Origin: Syngnathus acus
Lineage: Eukaryota > Chordata > Actinopteri > Syngnathiformes > Syngnathidae
Length of the DNA stretch: 64,000 nt
Reading direction: 5' to 3'
NCBI RefSeq assembly: GCF_901709675.1
Contig: NC_051090.1
Coordinates: 5,785,842-5,849,841, forward strand
The position numbers were made by a program, and so were the translations under genes. The notes under the pieces were generated by a model that was given only the letters and a program-made list of their open reading frames with translations, was not told the DNA's origin and ran no database searches. This document shows, one piece after another, positions 44,217-58,900 of the stretch. Each line of letters starts with the position of its first letter. The stretch's first letter is position 1.

Positions 44217-46187
44217 ACAATCTTTCATCTCTGCTACTTACGCACACTTCCGAAACAGATGTATGAGAAAATATATGTGCAGACGTGCAAAACTTTTGAG
44301 AATCCACTAAGTCACATGACAACAATATAACGCTTCCCCTCAACTTCAAATTTCAGTTTGGCTCACACAACTATAAACCATGATCTGAAAAATCTTCCGA
44401 CTCATATGGCTTATTATTAGACCTTATGTAAAGTCTCTGAAGCATCTAAACTGTTGGATCGGAAGGCAACAATTGTGTTTCCCTGTCAACAACTCACAGG
44501 ATTTAAACGACCTGATGTGTTGTGTTAAATCCAGTATACCTGAAATGATTTTGTGCATCAGAATGGTGTTGGCGGCAGGTTTTCACAGGCCGCCTGTCAG
44601 CGGAGGAGCTCCTTCTTGAATGATTCCAGCTGACATCACAGTCTATTTATTTTTCATAGCCAACATCTGCTTGGCTTGCTACAGTGTCATTACGATTTGC
44701 ATCAGCTCAACAGATTCCTGGTATAAATGGGATATGTTGAAGGTGACTACAGTAGAAGGCAAAACAAGTCGGCTTCATTAAATAGGTTTATCCTTCATGT
44801 TGACGTAAAAAAAAACATGTGGCATAAATTGCTCCCTATATAAAAAATAATTCTGTTCCAGCTTGAAAAAGATTTTCTTTTCAATTGTAAAATGAAATAG
44901 AAATGTTTTCTTTTTTGACCAGACAGTAAAAAGTATCACGATACGTTGACAGTGTGTCAAAGCATCACGTCCTTTTCTCTTCGACAGGAAAAGCCACCAT
45001 AGTCCGCACGCTTCATTCAAACAATAACACGCTTTTTGTTACATATTTGCATTCAAAGTAAGCGGAAAGATAGCCCATTCATAGGTGAACGCCTGCAGCT
45101 TAAATTGTGTGGGCTGCGTGTAAGGTAGCATTAAATAAAAGATTAACCTCCGTGTCCCTGGCGTGTTATGAGAGCACCACTATGCAGACACAAGCAGCAG
45201 GTAAGCACGAAGAACAAGTGCGGGGAACAAGCCAGACACCCAGAGGTAGCTTTTCAAACGGGTTCAAGTCAAGCGGTGTGACAGGTGCTCAAGTCTCCGC
45301 CCAGCTAGCCAGACCTCACGCCACGCTGCCATCGTCAAAGCTGACAGGAGCCCGTAAAGACGAAGGCGGGGCCATGTCCTGAACCTCTCCGAGATAGATC
45401 GAGTAAAAGTAAAATGGCACATCAGAAGATTGGGATTGGTAGACGTGAGCGAACATCTCCGCTATGCTAGCAAGCTAGCTCAAATTAGGCTTGTACTGGA
45501 GCAGGTCGATGACGATTGAGTTAATGTCCGTTGGGACACTTCTTCACTGCTTGGAAAATCATACCTAAGAGGAAAATTGGGTGGAAAGGAGACCATGATG
45601 ATGATCCCAGTGTTATTTTGGTATACAACAGCCTCCATTATCCGAGTGACTCCATTTTGTGGCCTATTATGACAAAAGAGGGAAATGACTCTGAAGAGGA
45701 ATAAAAGGGTATCGTCTAAAGTTGGCTTTGACTTCTCTGGTCACATTTCTCCTCACTCCCAAAACTCATCATTACGGGAAATCACATCGAGCCTTTGTCA
45801 ACACTACACATATTTACTCCAGTGTTGATGTCTTGTTTGTCCGTCTGCTCTCTTCGCAGTTTCCTGCTGCCTGTTTGCTTTTTAATGAGATTATCAAAAG
45901 AGGAGTGTCAGTAAGTAGGATCTAAAATGAAAGCCATTATCGAGCATTATCCAAGAGACGCATGCGCCCCACCCTCCGTGATCCATCTGCTGTACGGCCA
46001 CCCACATCGCCACCAGCACGAGATTACAGCCGTGAATAGCGGCGGGAGGCTCTGTTTAATTCGAACATCTTCGGAGAACATGTGCCACTTTGCTGCATTG
46101 CTAAGTCGCAGAGCTGGAAACCACACCGAGTGTAGAAATGTTACAAGAGGCACCACGCAGCTGCCGGCTGTGTCAACAGTGTCTTTA

Positions 46188-46544
<357 letters not shown>

Positions 46545-49364
46545 TTATGGCGTTAAATAAGCAAAAGTTATTTACCCCCCTCTAAAAAACACCAATCTGA
46601 AATCCATTTGCCACCCTATGGTGTCTTCTCAGTATTAATATGCCGTTTATCTACCTATTACATAGGGGAATATTACTAAACAAAAAAAAGCTGAATTAAA
46701 TTTCGATGCTAATTAAAACCGAAATTGGCATGCTGATTCAAAAATTGCAGTCAGTTGTTATTTAGCACATCAATGTTTTTCTCCACAGTTTACCACATAA
46801 GCAAAATTTGCTTGTAGCCATATTATTACTTAGTGTTTTAATGACATACAAACAGATTTAATTTCAGATTTCTAAAATAACGAAGATCTATAGCTCAAAA
46901 ACCTGACGTGATAGAGAAAAGATATCTTCAATGCATTTTGCTCCAAAAAAGTACCCAACTTTTCCATGAGAATTTATATTACGTAATCTAGACCAAACCT
47001 GAGGATTGTCATTCAAAGGTGTATCAAGTTAAAAGTATTCTAGATTTTAGTAACTGGGGCACCCCTTTAGCCAAATCCTGCATTAAACTACCACTGATGC
47101 TTCTCCTCTGGCACAGAAAAGTTCTTCTCAGGTTTTGAAGAGCATCTCAGGATCAAAGTGTTCTCCGAGGAACTGTGAGCTTGCATAAGTGGGTGAAAAT
47201 AAGAAAAAGAAAAAAAAGGGGGGGGGGAGTGAGAATCAGAAATCGCAGGAAGAAGATGTTGGTTGCTTGAGCACCAGTGTGCCTTCTGAAGTCTTTTGAA
47301 ATAGATTTGTCACCTGTCGTCGGATATTATATTCCCGGAGTAAGGGGTGGAGTCATATATTTGCATACGATTTGTAAATAAAGTGGGAATGTGTTTGAGG
47401 GAGACAATTCAGAATACATTTCATGAGACAAATAGGGAGGTAGGGGTTCCCAAATTAAGAAGCTTACAAAATTCGTCCATTTAATGGCATAATTGTTAGT
47501 GACAGTCTGTATAGTTACATTTCTTTTTTATTCATAACAATCTTTAGCACCATGCTAAAACTAAAATGCAATTTTAGCGGCTTCCAAACCATTGTTATCG
47601 TCATTAGTGCGATGGTGCTCCTGTTTACTCATTCAGGCGTGCATCTATTTTTAACGATTCTAAAATACACACAGGTAGTCTGAATTTGGAAGTGGCGAGT
47701 AAAAGAAGATCACCCACTTTATTTCTATTTCTGGAATAAATGCCCGCCTCCCCTGAAAAAACAAAACAAAAATAAAAAAAGTGTGCTAATTATATACTTA
47801 AAAAACGATGTCATCTATTCATTTATAAAGTTGTGCTGAAGATTTAACCCTGTATACCCATTTTTTATGTTATAAATACTTGAAAATGTAAAAAATATAT
47901 TAATATTACTATTATTTAAGTATACATTCAAATTTAATTCTGTTGTCCACAAATGTGACACAGACCTAGTATTCACTTTTATTATTTACATTTTATCACA
48001 CTTAAACAGAATATCTGTGTTTTTCTTTTAAATCAGCATAATCACGACTAGGATAAATGCGATTAATTAACAAACCACCTATTCACAAATATATAAAGAA
48101 TTCTAGTTATGTTCATTGAGAATATTGGCCTTGCCACGACGACATCCTCTCAATATACACAAACACACATCCATACTAACACACCATGGGCTTGAACTCA
48201 TTCCCACAGTGAGGCATCTTCATTTAGAACACATACACGCACACACACAAACACACACACGGAAGCCCACAAAACAGGAGAGAACAATGGGCCTGAACCC
48301 ACAGCAAAAAAATAAAGAAGGGAGGGGGGGGGGCAGACGGGGAGATGACTAAAAGCTCTCAAGATGAGAGCTGCATGCAAATTGTTCTTTTGACAGTATC
48401 CTTCTCTCCTCGCCTCGACCACAAACAAAGACAGCCGCAACGTGAGTGACGGTGTGTGTGTGTGTGTGTCTAAGAATTGGAAAAAGACAGAACAGTATGT
48501 AACCATAACACAGTTGACTGAAGAGGGCCTTATTATGATATAAATGTGTTTGCATTCCCCGCTGAGTTGCTCCAGTCTATCTCAGCCTTTCAACTCGATA
48601 GGACACTTTTCGAGAAGTTTGGCCACCAAAATGGTTGCCTCTAATTAGCGGGGACCAGCAGAGCCTGAGCGGACTTGCAAGTTTATGCCCACCAGCATGT
48701 GTGCTCCTTAGCATGTCGCTTTATTGTAGTAGGGAACATGCTGGCTGCTCCTCATCACCCACATTGGAGCTCAGAGCTGTGGAAAGAAGTCAGTGCACAT
48801 CCTGCAGACTCTTACAATCTTCTCTGCTTCCAGTTTTTTCGAGTAGTTTCTTCTACTGAAGCAGAAAAAAAAATAAAAGCACACTTCACACACCCTATTT
48901 TGGTCTGGTTGAAATTAGCCTGTTTTCAGTGTTGAGCTGTCGAAACAAAACCACCAGCAAGGATTGCATTTTCCCGCGAGAAGTCATCAGTTTGTCACCG
49001 AGTCGGCACTTGATCGCCAAGCGTGTTGACAACTTTACCGAGCGATCAATTCTGTGCTTATTATTGGAAGCCAACTATGTTAACTACCGCTAGTCTGTGA
49101 AGCCAACAAGATGAAATGCGGCTTTGCTTACACTTTGATGTTGACATCTTGTTTGTGACAGTTGAGTCCAACAGGGGCTTAAAAATGTCAGATCTTTATG
49201 CCATGTTCAGAAAGACCTCCGTGTAGAAGCGGCTCAATTGAGATGACGTATTTTTGCAAAATTCAGGCTTACTCACAAAACATGTTTTAAATACAGGCAC
49301 ATAAAAGACTGACTTGGTTGCGTGATTTCACACTTTGGCTAAGCCCTCCTGAGACCCAAATATA

Positions 49365-49470
49365 TCCATCCATCCATCCATCCATCCATCCATCCATCCA
49401 TCCATCCATCCATCCATCCATCCATCCATCCATCCATCCATCCATCCATCCATCCATCCATCCATCCATC
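49365..49470. repeat. (TCCA)n microsatellite, 26.5 perfect copies
   Basis: It is an uninterrupted run of TCCA (TGGA on the transcript strand) in intron 1. Perfection over 106 bp implies recent expansion and probable length polymorphism. Many fish SINE/LINE tails end in the same tetramer and can seed such arrays. Confidence 0.98.
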
Positions 49471-49599
49471 CGTCTCAGTCACCAGTATTACTTCTGATGG
49501 GTAATTGTGTAAACACAAGACAATATCAGATCATATTACTTGATGGTTGTGTAAATTGGCCCGGGCCATCCATTTTGGCAGCAGCAGTAGTCTCCTTAC

Positions 49600-49720
49600 C
49601 ATCTTTGGCTGTGTCAGCAATCCCTTCTCTGCCCAGCCCTGGAGCTGCGGGAGCTCTGCCTGACGCCACTGTGTCTCTGTCGACCCCTATGGAGCGGAGC
49701 ACATGGAGGGAGGGGGGGAG
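49600..49720 (-). promoter_or_regulatory. elavl4: candidate alternative 5' exon of elavl4
   Basis: On the minus strand AAGATG/GTAAGGA occurs at 49,605-49,593, identical over 13 nt to the exon 1 junction at 61,565-61,553. Joined to exon 2 it would read M-IISNMEAP, with an upstream in-frame TAG and no earlier ATG, so the protein would begin at the junction Met. The upstream limit is arbitrary. The surrounding 49.6-49.74 kb is GC-rich, with G tracts on the plus strand. It could be chance. Confidence 0.25.
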
Positions 49721-52700
49721 GTAGGGAGGGAGGGGTGCACAGCCCACCGTCAGCATCATACACTCACTTTGCACTTTGTTTAGGGTAGCATTTGGGATGT
49801 GTTGTTTTTTTGATGAGAGGAAGTGAGAGGAAGAGACAGGTGGGGGAGGTATGAAAGCTCACAAAGTACTATGTCAACCACTAAAACAAAAATGGCTCAG
49901 AAGTCACTTGTCAAAAATATATCAAACTATGTTGGTGTGTGTGATAGGATTGCCTCAGTGGCATTGGTTGCTCCACAAAAAAACAACAACCAGCAGATTG
50001 GTGTGGTCCCCACGATGACCTTGGGTTTATGAGTATATAATGAGGGTTTCCCTCTTGCTATCCACGGGTAAACAAGCCTACGGTTGAAGACACAGAAATG
50101 TCACAAATGAGCAGGAAGTCTGTTCAGCGGCTCTCGAGAGCGAGGCGGGCTGGTGGGGGCATTAACGCCTACAGCAATGGATGCCACTAGCAGCCAATTT
50201 AGCAGGAGAGGCAAAGGGAGGCGGGATGACCTCTGCTTTCATTCACTCCTTCAGAGGGATGAGGGGAGGGAGGGAGCGGGTGATCAGTTGGAGGCAAGAA
50301 GCAAAAAGAAAAAGATGAGCAATGTGGATGGTACTCCCCGTGCTTCAAAGAAGGAAGAGAGATGAGGTCAGAGAGAGAGCCAGACTCGACTGCACATGTT
50401 CGCTTGTCAATGTGTCTTGTAAACTTGGTGGAGAATGCTTAATGGAGGTCCAAGTGAGAAAGAAGTGTCAAAAAATGAAGAAGGAGACACATGGACAAAT
50501 AGGTCAGAAATTGAGCCACTTTTGTTTTAGTCAAGTGAAGACCAAAATATGTCAATGGATTCATTTCAATGGTTTTCGCGAGACACGAAAAGCATTTCTA
50601 CAAAGAAACAAATGAGCGTGACGTTTGTACGGTGGAAGCTCAACAGATTTCTTTTTAGACCAAAAACTTTGCAGAATCTGACTTGAAGTTTGACATTTTG
50701 GGATTACTTCCTTTTAACTATCACACAAGTGTAAAAAGAAGTTAACATCAAACTGCCTGATAACAAACGACAATCCCGACAACAACTAGCTAGCACCTAG
50801 CAAGAGACGCTAAACTACATCCATTTATAATGATTTCAACGTATATAACTAAGTAAATATTATTCTTCTCTCTAATAATGTTACATTAAAAGCAAAATAT
50901 CAAATTAATAATTTGATAAAAGCTTGAGGCACACAGACATTTCAGTCAAGTCTCTCCCAATATGCTGACTTTATGCAATGTTATGTAGACGTGAAATTGT
51001 CTTAAAATCTTTTAAATCTCTATTGGAGGTACCACTGTAATATTTTGCAGGTTTTTATTCGGGTGTATAAAAAAAATACAACTGTTCTCGTTTCAAAGGA
51101 TGAAACAATAGCTTGGCTCAAATGCCAATAATTATAAACAAATTACAAACCAAAACTATACCACACACCCTACATATTAAAACAACCATCTATTAAAAAT
51201 GACGCCTATAAGCGAGCCTGAAAGAAGGAAACGTTAGACAAAGGTGAACATCAAAAGCATTTTTTTTCCACCCCTTCTGCAAAGCTGTCGCTTCACATAG
51301 CACGTCAGCGCGGTGAGGCGAGGCGTGCCGCGACAAGCAGACAATGCGGCGTCATCACAGCGTCTACACGCGTGCTCATCGCGTGGAACAAGCAGCAAGC
51401 AGATGTAGTATGTGAGCCACAATAGTCAATGCTCAACCATTGGCTAAAACAAACAAAATGCAAGTTCATCCATCATATTCGCATGCATCTTTGGATGAAA
51501 TCACAAATAAAGGTGCAATTTACATTCAGCAAGCATTTAGATGGAAATCCGCTCATGGATACATTTTCAATTATTCAGGGAGTACATTTCAGCTTGTGCT
51601 CAGATGCCGGGAAAACCTATTATATAATCAATACGCTCTATAGGGCCATTAATATTTGATGCCACAAAAGTGCTTCCTGTCTCCTTGGACTGCTTGGCTG
51701 GTGGTGTCTGGGTGCTGCAGTCTGCCTCCAGCTAAGGAAGCGGCTGTACATTTGTATTTGTCTAGCAGTCCAAAATACTAATGGAACAAACTTATCTTTG
51801 CTTTACTGTTTATGAATCCATTTTTCCAAAGCGCTCTCGTAATGCAATACTCTTCGGTAACTATATTTCACTCGGGACGGTTATGTGAACAATTCCCTGA
51901 GTCGTCTCATCTCATTTTGACCTTTGTCACGCCACTGCGGCTTTTACGGCATGGAGAGTCGCTGCGCTACGGAGAGTGCTGAGCCAGTGCGAGCTCCCCT
52001 CATCGCCTCTGTTTTAGCTTTCGCAAAGCTCAGACAATCGATGGAGCCCGACTTGGCCGGGAAAAGAACGGAGGCTGAGGAGAATGCAGAGTAGACAGGA
52101 TGCTGCAGAAGCGTTCCGCTGACAGACACGCTGCTTGGCAGTTACAAAATGGAGCCAGGGTGCAAGCGACCATCTGACTCGATAGACTTTTTGTCTCTCC
52201 ATCTTGTGTCTGATATTGTTATTTCCTTATGCTGGATATTTTTTTTTTCAAGAACAGGAATGTGGAGAAAACATTGTGTGGAATTTATTAAAAATGGTCC
52301 AAACAATTAGTGTGATGATCAAGTACCTATTATAGTGAAAACAAAACGAAGAACCAAATTTAGTTCTTGCTTGTGCTTTTTATACGCAGTTGATGATATT
52401 TACATTTCTCTCATGCTTATCTTCTTGTCCTTTTAACTTTACCAGTGTCTTGTGAACTCAGAAAATGTCATGCAGGTCAGACAGATGCTGCGCTGGATCA
52501 ATTGGTGAAAGTAATCTGGGATATGCAAACACACACACGCACACAAACGCACACTCCTTTGTTGCACTCTCACCGGCCTGCCTCCATCCCATCGATCAGC
52601 ATCTACTTTACCAAATGGATTCTTTTCCTCTGCCTCTCTTCAATCTGTGCGACTTGGAATAATAAATGTTCCAGAAAACGCGAGATGTGTATCTAAGCAA

Positions 52701-55700
52701 TTTTTCATTTAACTTTGGCTTGTCTCCCACTGCCGTTTTTCTTCTTCCTTGTGACAATTGAGGCTTTGAGCGAAATCGATGCCGTTTTCCAACACCCTCT
52801 CACGGCTCCTGGGTAATCAGCACACACTTGCATAGGGTCGAAGGTCACGCCATGACAGGATACGGCAGATTGCCCAGGGGGTCTAATAGGTCTCTATCAA
52901 TAACTCATTTGGGTTTGCTCAAGATTTGTATTTGAGGTATTACAAGGGAAAATTTGTGCCGCACTTAGAAGCCAAATTGTTGAATAATGACAGCTTTTTT
53001 TTAAATTCTAAAATTGAGTATATTCTTGAAAAATTACATTTTGTATTTTTTTTCTAATATATTTACCAGATATTTGTTTTGTCAAATTAATCTACTCTCA
53101 TATAAACTTTGATTTAAAATTTGTCATCACACGCCATTATCATAAAATTACATTTTTATATCTCTTTATATTACAATTTTGTTACTAAATGTAACTATCT
53201 GGATTAACTTAAACTGACTGTCCCTATATTATATATGTTTGTTTATGAATGATAACTATTTTGCATTATTTGCATGCAATATTGATTTCACTTATTCACA
53301 TAGATATTAACATACAAAATGTCATTTTTATTCTGATCAGATTACATTTCTGTTATAACTGATTTGTGTATTTTTAACATTTTCCGTGGCCATAATCTTC
53401 TTTATTTTTGTAGCGCCACGTATGTATTGGCTTTAGCTATTTGAGGAGTGGATAAACATCCCCACCAATCTCATAAACGATGACCAAGAAGGACAATGAA
53501 GACCTGCAGGGATCTATTCATATCCACTGTATCTTTCACTCCCAGACACGCACATTGCACGCATCCACTCCCAAGATTTACATTCTCCTTAGCTGAGGAC
53601 ATTTGTCCACTGGCTGAATCCCAAATCTGCACCAACGCATGCAGAAAACTGGTGAGCATCTTCACTCTAGAGATGACACTTCAATTTGTGCAGCTACAGT
53701 GACGGCTGCACTAAAGTTCCTCCCTTGCGGGGGTGTTAGATCAGCTGGACACCTGCCTCGCTGTTTGGCCACAGCCTGAGGCATCGGGGAGCGAGGGGCA
53801 GAAGGGTGCTGGAAGAGGAATTGAAGGAAAGCCAGGATTTGCCTGGCAGCCAAAGTCCCAGTCCCCTCGCCCTACCCCTGACCTGGCCTCTCTGGTTCTC
53901 ATCAAAAGGTCCCCTGTTTTCACTCTTGTGCTCAAAACACTCTCCAGCCTGGTGGCCCTTGCCCCGATTCCTCCATCCTATCTCGGGCTGGTGGCATCAT
54001 CCACACAGCAATCTCCTAAAGTCATTTTTACATCTCCACCAACGAAATGTCTCTGCCGCACGTTGCTGTTTAATTCCCGTGTATGACAAATGGGAGTGAT
54101 TGCTATCACGGCCCTATGTTAGCACGTAGCGGCGAATTGAAGAGACTAAATCACGTCCCCTACGGGATTTCATCTTGAATTCGGTGTCATTAACGTTTTA
54201 GTGGGGCTGCCTGTCACGTGTCGTACATCGAGGGGCTCTTCAGTAATTAAACGTGTTTATGATGAATGAGTACTGTCAGCCTCGATCGGGCCTTCATCGT
54301 GCACGCATTTATTGCACATAAAAGCACTTGATGCACTTCTTTTTAAAATGTCCTCATCCTGCAGAACATGGACTCCATATTTGGAGTTTTGGTGCATGCA
54401 AGTAACAATTTGTCATGAATACAACTGATGACATCGCATCACACGAGAGGCCCAACTTTTTGATGTTGTTTATGAGCGATAAAAAGTGAAAGTTTGCTAT
54501 AAAAGCTCACTTAAGGTCAGTTGTCATGACTTGGGGAAAAACAATGCAATGAATACCTCAATTAATTTGATTACAAAAAGCCAGAGCACTTTCAATCATT
54601 TTATCTAAGAAATTCCAAGAAAACAAAACGTGTAATAAAAAAATTCATTCACGAGCAGATGAATTACTAAGCAACTTCACATTCCTTTTTTATGACACCC
54701 ACATCACTCACCATGTAAGACCCCACAGACCACAAAAAACAACCTTAAATTGGTATATTGCAATCAAATAGACAACTATGAACTTATTAGATGGAATAAA
54801 ACTGATGTATGAAAACATCTGAAGAAAGTTCTGTTTTGATGACTGAATAACACATTGAATTATTATTTCTTCCCACAAGGGCATGTTTTCATTGCTCTTT
54901 GAGTAGTTGTAGCCAAAACAGATTTACTCATTTACAAAAAATAAAACATGTTGTTCACATTCATGTTGCCGATCCACTTGACTGTCATCTGCAAAATTTG
55001 TTTTTGGTCTCCTCTGAGTGAAATTCCAATGACAAAATTCAGGGAAGTGCAGTATCAATGGAGTTGTAAAATTGTGTTCTTATCCAAGGTTGGATCGTTT
55101 CTACTCTGTGAAGGTTGCAGTTGTAACTTGTAACCATGAAGGTAGTTTATAATACTCCAGTTTACAAAACGATTGAGTCCAAATATTAATATGATACAAT
55201 AAACCCACAATATGAATACATCAACTCTTTCATTATCATTGGATCTTTAAATCGGAAGTTGCTCTAGTGCGCTCGCATTGCCTCACAATATTAGAAATAC
55301 AAAACTGTACATTAGAGCAAGGAAAGTCCTTGACGAACAAAACAACTGCTGCCTATCATCTAACGTTCCCGAGAGAGCGAAAAAGAAACAAACTCGTCTC
55401 AAACAGTTTCCGTTAAATTCATAGCAGGTGTTCCAATTAAAACTGGTTTGAGGCTGCAAGTGTTAATGTTGGCTTTGTCGAGCAGGTATTTATAACAAAG
55501 CTATAAACAGCCTGGAGCTGCACGATAAGAAAACCTACAGCACAGCACTTACCAACACAACGAGAGTGAGCGAGAGAGAAACACTGGGCCCGGCTACTAA
55601 GTAGAGGCAGTGCTCCTTCTAATCTGATCACTCCTTCCCCCCATCAGCTGCATCTCACACACAACACGACTCGAAATGTGCGCCTTGCAGCAAAGGCATG

Positions 55701-55828
55701 GAGCTAAATCACGCAGGCATCAACCGACCGCCGCACAAGAGAATTCATTCCGAAGAGTGCGACGCCGTGTCGGACTGTGTGCCGCTGTTGTTTTTTGTTA
55801 GGGTTTACAGATTATCTTGATCGTATGA

Positions 55829-55917
55829 TTATGTTGGAATGTAACCTGTAATAAATAACCGAGCTAGATTAGTTTTATGCTTATGTTGGAATGTAACCTG
55901 TAATAAATAACCTAGCT
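55829..55917. repeat. short tandem duplication, 37-bp unit, period 52
   Basis: Copies at 55,829-55,865 and 55,881-55,917 share TTATGTTGGAATGTAACCTG and TAATAAATAACC, with one mismatch near the end. Confidence 0.9.
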
Positions 55918-58900
55918 GTCCCATCCTACACAATGTCGTAAAACACCCCCTGCTATGCTTTGACTGGAGGTCAAGGGCTTTCTCTCCATCCAGTCCACTC
56001 TCACCCCCACCCTGTTTCTCTTAATAAAAATGCTCTTGCAAGAGGCCAGAGTCAGACCTCATTCGATCATCGCTGTACGCACAGCGACGAATGGCTCTCC
56101 ATTTGCAAATGCTTAAAAAGGGCATACTGTCTCCCGTGTGGTTCTTTCAAAACAAGTTAGAGTGAGCACCACTCTAACATTTTTAGTGTGAGGGCCCAGA
56201 TCATCTGGTTATTGATTCCGCTCTAAAACGGAGCTTGAGCTCATATAATCAAATGGATTCAGGGAAAAGGACCGCGGTCCGTCATGTGTCTTAATGGGTA
56301 GACGGCGTGATGGGGTCAATGAAGAAATGGAAGTGGGCGAGATGTGACTACAAGCCTGATAGAGAAACACTCTGATTGCTAATTGAATGATTTAACAGTT
56401 TACTTTCAGACACATACTGTAGCTCAGACCGCTACCTAGCTAATTAGCGATAGACAGATGTATAGATATATAAGGATATATACCATATAAATAGAGATGG
56501 ATAGAAATACAGTACTCTCCTAATATACGTAGAAACTGTTTTTCCGCGGTGTCTTGTTTCAAACATTCATAAGTACTTTTCCAAATAAGTCACCTAAAAC
56601 GTCTGGCAATAGAGTAAATGAACACCTCCGGGCACTATTTGAGAAAATACGGCAGTCACAACTTCAAGCCTTGACAATGCTACATTAAAATTAAACCATT
56701 TCATGAATTTTAAACACCCTCAGCAATACATCAGTCGGGTATGTTAGATCCTGAATTTGCAGTCACTACTGGAGCTTACTTTTTCAAATGTTATGTATGC
56801 GCAAGTCATTACACAAAGGTAGAGCCAGACAGTTATTTCTTAGACGGACGCAACTTGACACAGGTAGAGGCTTTCATGTGGGCGTCACCAATCAAGACAT
56901 GGCGGAAAGTCATCCCGATTTTTTATTAAACATTATTTAAATGCGATAATGATAATTCGTTCAATGAATTTCTTTGAATGATTTAAAGGGACTGTCCCAT
57001 GCTGGTGTCATATTTCTGATTGAAATGTTACATCGCATACATCCAGGTCTCCCTGTGCCTCAATTAAATACACTAAGACTATTTACCAAAATAGAAGAAA
57101 AAAAAATGGTCAACTCTCTGCCACCAAATTTTAAGGTGATTCAGAGATTCCCCAAATCAGCACGACGTGGTCTTCCAAAATCCCAAACCCGGTAAACTAG
57201 ACATGTCCAGGCACTCATTGTGTGAGTATTTAATCTCACTCTGTAATTTGATGGTAGAATGGTGCAATCAAAATCACAAATGGCTCTGACTGCAGCAGAA
57301 AGAGAGAAGATTCAAAAGCCTAAATGTATAGCATCAGAGTTAACGGACGAGGCCGGCGGCACACCGGCTAAACCATTAAGTGTGGCGCGCATTCAAACGA
57401 GCAGATTAATCCCCCCTACTGCTGTACAGAGCGGGGTAATTGAAAATGCCCACAGGATACTATCTCTGTTCATATAGCGCGCTCGACTCCACAGAGGCAA
57501 ACGTCCGGGAGAAGGCAGCTGATTGCCACCGTGTGACAGCGTCATGGCGGAAAACCGCACATCAATGAGCGAGTGCACATTTATCTTTCCACTGACCTCA
57601 ACCATTCCTCCACCCACCAAGCACGGCATATCTCCTTGACAGGTGCTAACGCTGTTTTCGTTCGGCTTGATAGGAATCTCATTTTCACCCAATACACTGC
57701 AGTGAGAATTATATTCCCGGAATACAGTATTGTAAGCACTGAAATGTTTAACCGACAGCCACTTAACTTGATAACCACAATTTCAGCTGGTTTGCTATTT
57801 TTAGTTTCACATGCGCTCCAAAACCTCCCTCAAAATTTGTGTGGTTTTTTTTCTTGACAACTGCTTTACAACCAATTCTACATGCATCAAAGTTGGCTTG
57901 ATTGTAAAAAAACTCCATTTTAGAACTTTTTTTTCTGTGAATTAGTGAAAACAATTGTTTTATTTCAACAGCACTCCGTCGTATGCTCAACAACTTCTGC
58001 GTAGAATGACAATATTAGTGCCGTACTGAGGAGGTCGGAGACGAGTCTAGTTAGGACATACGCAACTTCACTATGATTGGCTGCTGCAAAGAGGTCATTT
58101 TCTTTTAATTTGAAATTATTACAAGCATGAATCCAACCACTATCTCAAGGCACTATTGTTATATTTACAAAGGTCTACAATTAGGTCCAAATTAAGATCA
58201 TATGGCTATGGCATATGTCTCCCTCTACTGTAGTTATCTTTTATTTGACCACGACACATGACAAGCTGAGCTATTGTGTTGCTATAGAGAAGATAAGGCA
58301 GGCTTAGGATGTGTCATGTGACTGCGTGTTTGTAGACCGCAATGTGTCTATTATCAACCACAATAGTGGCATTTTGCAGCATGTTCCGTTTCATGTTTAA
58401 TCTATAATTCATCTGGTTACAGAAATGCATAAATGTTTAATATGTCAGCGGCGGCGAGGACTGTCGAAAGCTCGACCTTGAAATGTCCTTTAAACATCAT
58501 TCAGCAACAGCTCAGGGGCCAGTTAAGCTGCCAGAGCTAAACAACACACACACACTTTACGTGGCTTTCTGCTCTGCTTTGTTTCCTGGGATGCAAAATG
58601 CAGATGAGACGAGTCAGCCGCGTGCGCACAGTCTCGGGAGAAACTGCCACTCAAATCCAAACATCTGTATGAATAGGAAAACACACAGCGTACAGTGGAG
58701 GATGAGAGACAGAAGGAGCGGTAGATAGAGAATGAGCGGCAAAGTGGCTAAGAAAGCTGCCGTCTCTTCCTTCTGTATCTTTTGCGGAACAAAGAGCTAT
58801 ATACACATGAATACCTCTTTCCTCCCACTGTATTTTCCATCGGGATATTTATTCTGAAAAGCAGCGATGCACAACAAGGGCTCGGTCTTGTGTTTGCTAG

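Noticed and set aside
53733-54086. Open frame of 117 codons on the plus strand in a GC-rich patch
   Set aside because: Composition alone keeps it open; an overlapping second frame of 97 codons is equally open, and neither resembles a known protein.
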